NCBI GenBank assembly: GCA_003555285.1
Contig: PWGH01000303.1
Span: 1-21,879, forward strand
Origin: Thioalkalivibrio sp.
Lineage (GTDB): Bacteria; Pseudomonadota; Gammaproteobacteria; Ectothiorhodospirales; Ectothiorhodospiraceae
Length of the DNA stretch: 21,879 nt
Reading direction: 5' to 3'
Every line of letters begins with the position of its first letter. Within the stretch, counting starts at the first letter, position 1. Shown in pieces: positions 21,178 to 21,879 of the stretch. The notes below the pieces were generated by a model. That model did no database searches. It worked only from the letters and a program-made list of their open reading frames with translations, and was not told where the DNA came from. The position numbers and the translations under genes are program-made.

Positions 21178-21879
21178 GCAGATCACCAACCGCCCGCCCG
21201 GCCGCAGCCGCACCCTGGGCGATGGAGTCGTCGATGGTTTCGGGGCCATAGGTGGCGCCGCAGGAGTAGATTCCCTGACGGGTGGTGCCGCAGGTGTTGG
21301 TGTAGTGCTCCGCCCGCTCCAGAAAGCCGTGCTTTTCCAGGCCGATGCCGAAGACCTGCGCGATCTCGGGGTTGTCGACGTTCGGATCCATGCCGATGGC
21401 GTGCACCACGATATCGAAGGGGATCACGATCGGGCGTTTGACCAGCGTGTCCTCGCCCTTCACCAGCAGCCGGCCGTCCCCGGAGGCAGTAACCTCGGCA
21501 ATGCGCGCCTTCACGAACTTGGTCTTGAACTCCTCCTGGGACTTCCAGTAGAACTTGTCCTCGTACAGGCCGTAGGTGCGAATGTCCATGTAGTAGATGA
21601 ACACGTCGGTCTCGGGCGAGAGTTCCTTGATCTCCATCGCGAGGTTCGCCGAGACGGTGCAGCAGATCTTGGAACACCATTCGCGGCCGATCTGACGGTC
21701 GCGCGAGCCCACGCACAGCAGGATGCACACCCGTTCCGGAACCCGACCGTCGGAAGGACAGGCGATCTTGCCGGCCTTGACCATCTGTTCCATCTGGGTC
21801 GTGGTCAGCACGTCCTCGAAGGTCCCGAAGCCCCACTCCGGCTTGTTGATCGAGTCGAAATGGGTGAAGCCGGTGGCCA
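21152..21879 (-). CDS. hdrA: sHdr complex subunit HdrA, C-terminal part
   Basis: The frame is open to the right edge, so about 241 C-terminal residues of the flavoprotein are visible and the N-terminal FAD-binding motif is outside. HdrA is the FAD-bearing core of the Hdr-like complex. Hallmarks are NKPEWGFGTFEDVLTT at the edge, LLCVGSRDRQIGREWCSKICC (the HdrA CVGSRD...YC-x2-CC pattern), EIKELSPETDVFIYYMDIRTYG, the FDIVVHAIGMDPN strand and the FAD-closing IYSCGATYGPETIDDSIAQG. The stop overlaps the hyp start by 26 nt. No ferredoxin or MvhD domain follows, so this is the short bacterial type. The 5' part and the operon promoter lie beyond 21879. Confidence 0.93.
   Translation of the reverse strand, partial: ATGFTHFDSINKPEWGFGTFEDVLTTTQMEQMVKAGKIACPSDGRVPERVCILLCVGSRDRQIGREWCSKICCTVSANLAMEIKELSPETDVFIYYMDIRTYGLYEDKFYWKSQEEFKTKFVKARIAEVTASGDGRLLVKGEDTLVKRPIVIPFDIVVHAIGMDPNVDNPEIAQVFGIGLEKHGFLERAEHYTNTCGTTRQGIYSCGATYGPETIDDSIAQGAAAAGRAVGDLHALVQKAG

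Overview
The window is a GC-rich chromosomal segment. It looks like a chemolithotrophic, sulfur-oxidising gammaproteobacterium, probably related to Thioalkalivibrio or the Ectothiorhodospiraceae. That placement is an inference from the gene set (molybdenum-cofactor and formate dehydrogenase genes beside a sulfur-oxidising heterodisulfide-reductase-like, sHdr, cluster) and from the base composition. No rRNA, tRNA, CRISPR array, phage or insertion sequence was seen.

Left part (1-1697, plus strand): the 3' end of mobA, then moeA. These make the bis-guanine-dinucleotide molybdenum cofactor and insert the metal that the downstream formate dehydrogenase needs.

Middle part (1812-11490, minus strand, read right to left): a ten-gene formate dehydrogenase (FDH) locus. 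The order is a DUF3305 protein, a DUF3306 protein, a 551-residue polyferredoxin, a TorD-family chaperone, a small Tat-signal protein (FDH-region TAT target), the catalytic subunit fdhA (Cys, not selenocysteine), the iron-sulfur subunit fdhB, a 67-residue lipoprotein, the cytochrome b subunit fdhC and a 68-residue DUF6494-like protein. Facing away on the plus strand are fdhD, which sulfurates the cofactor, and, 4 nt behind it, a regulator with an excisionase-type helix-turn-helix and a periplasmic-binding-protein-like domain (11798-13592). Together these form a complete module for making, maturing and probably regulating a periplasm-facing, quinone-linked formate dehydrogenase.

13593-17130: a convergent hairpin region, a small coiled-coil/zinc-ribbon protein (minus), a repeat-bearing leader, a TonB-dependent outer-membrane receptor (plus) and a 484-nt noncoding region. 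The noncoding region holds a 15-nt tandem repeat, REP-like elements and a perfect 28-bp inverted repeat.

Right part (17131-21879, minus strand, read right to left): the distal half of an sHdr sulfur-oxidation operon. It contains hdrA (5' end outside the window), the conserved hyp gene, hdrC2, hdrB2, a lipoate-binding protein (LbpA), a DsrE-family sulfurtransferase and a second, divergent LbpA. In the known sHdr pathway, cytoplasmic sulfane sulfur is delivered by DsrE/TusA-type carriers and oxidised to sulfite by the Hdr-like complex, with the lipoyl group of LbpA as essential partner.

No wholly new system could be demonstrated. The points most worth a second look are three: the paired lipoate-binding proteins around a DsrE gene, the polyferredoxin with non-canonical cluster motifs, and several strong inverted or tandem repeats at operon junctions.
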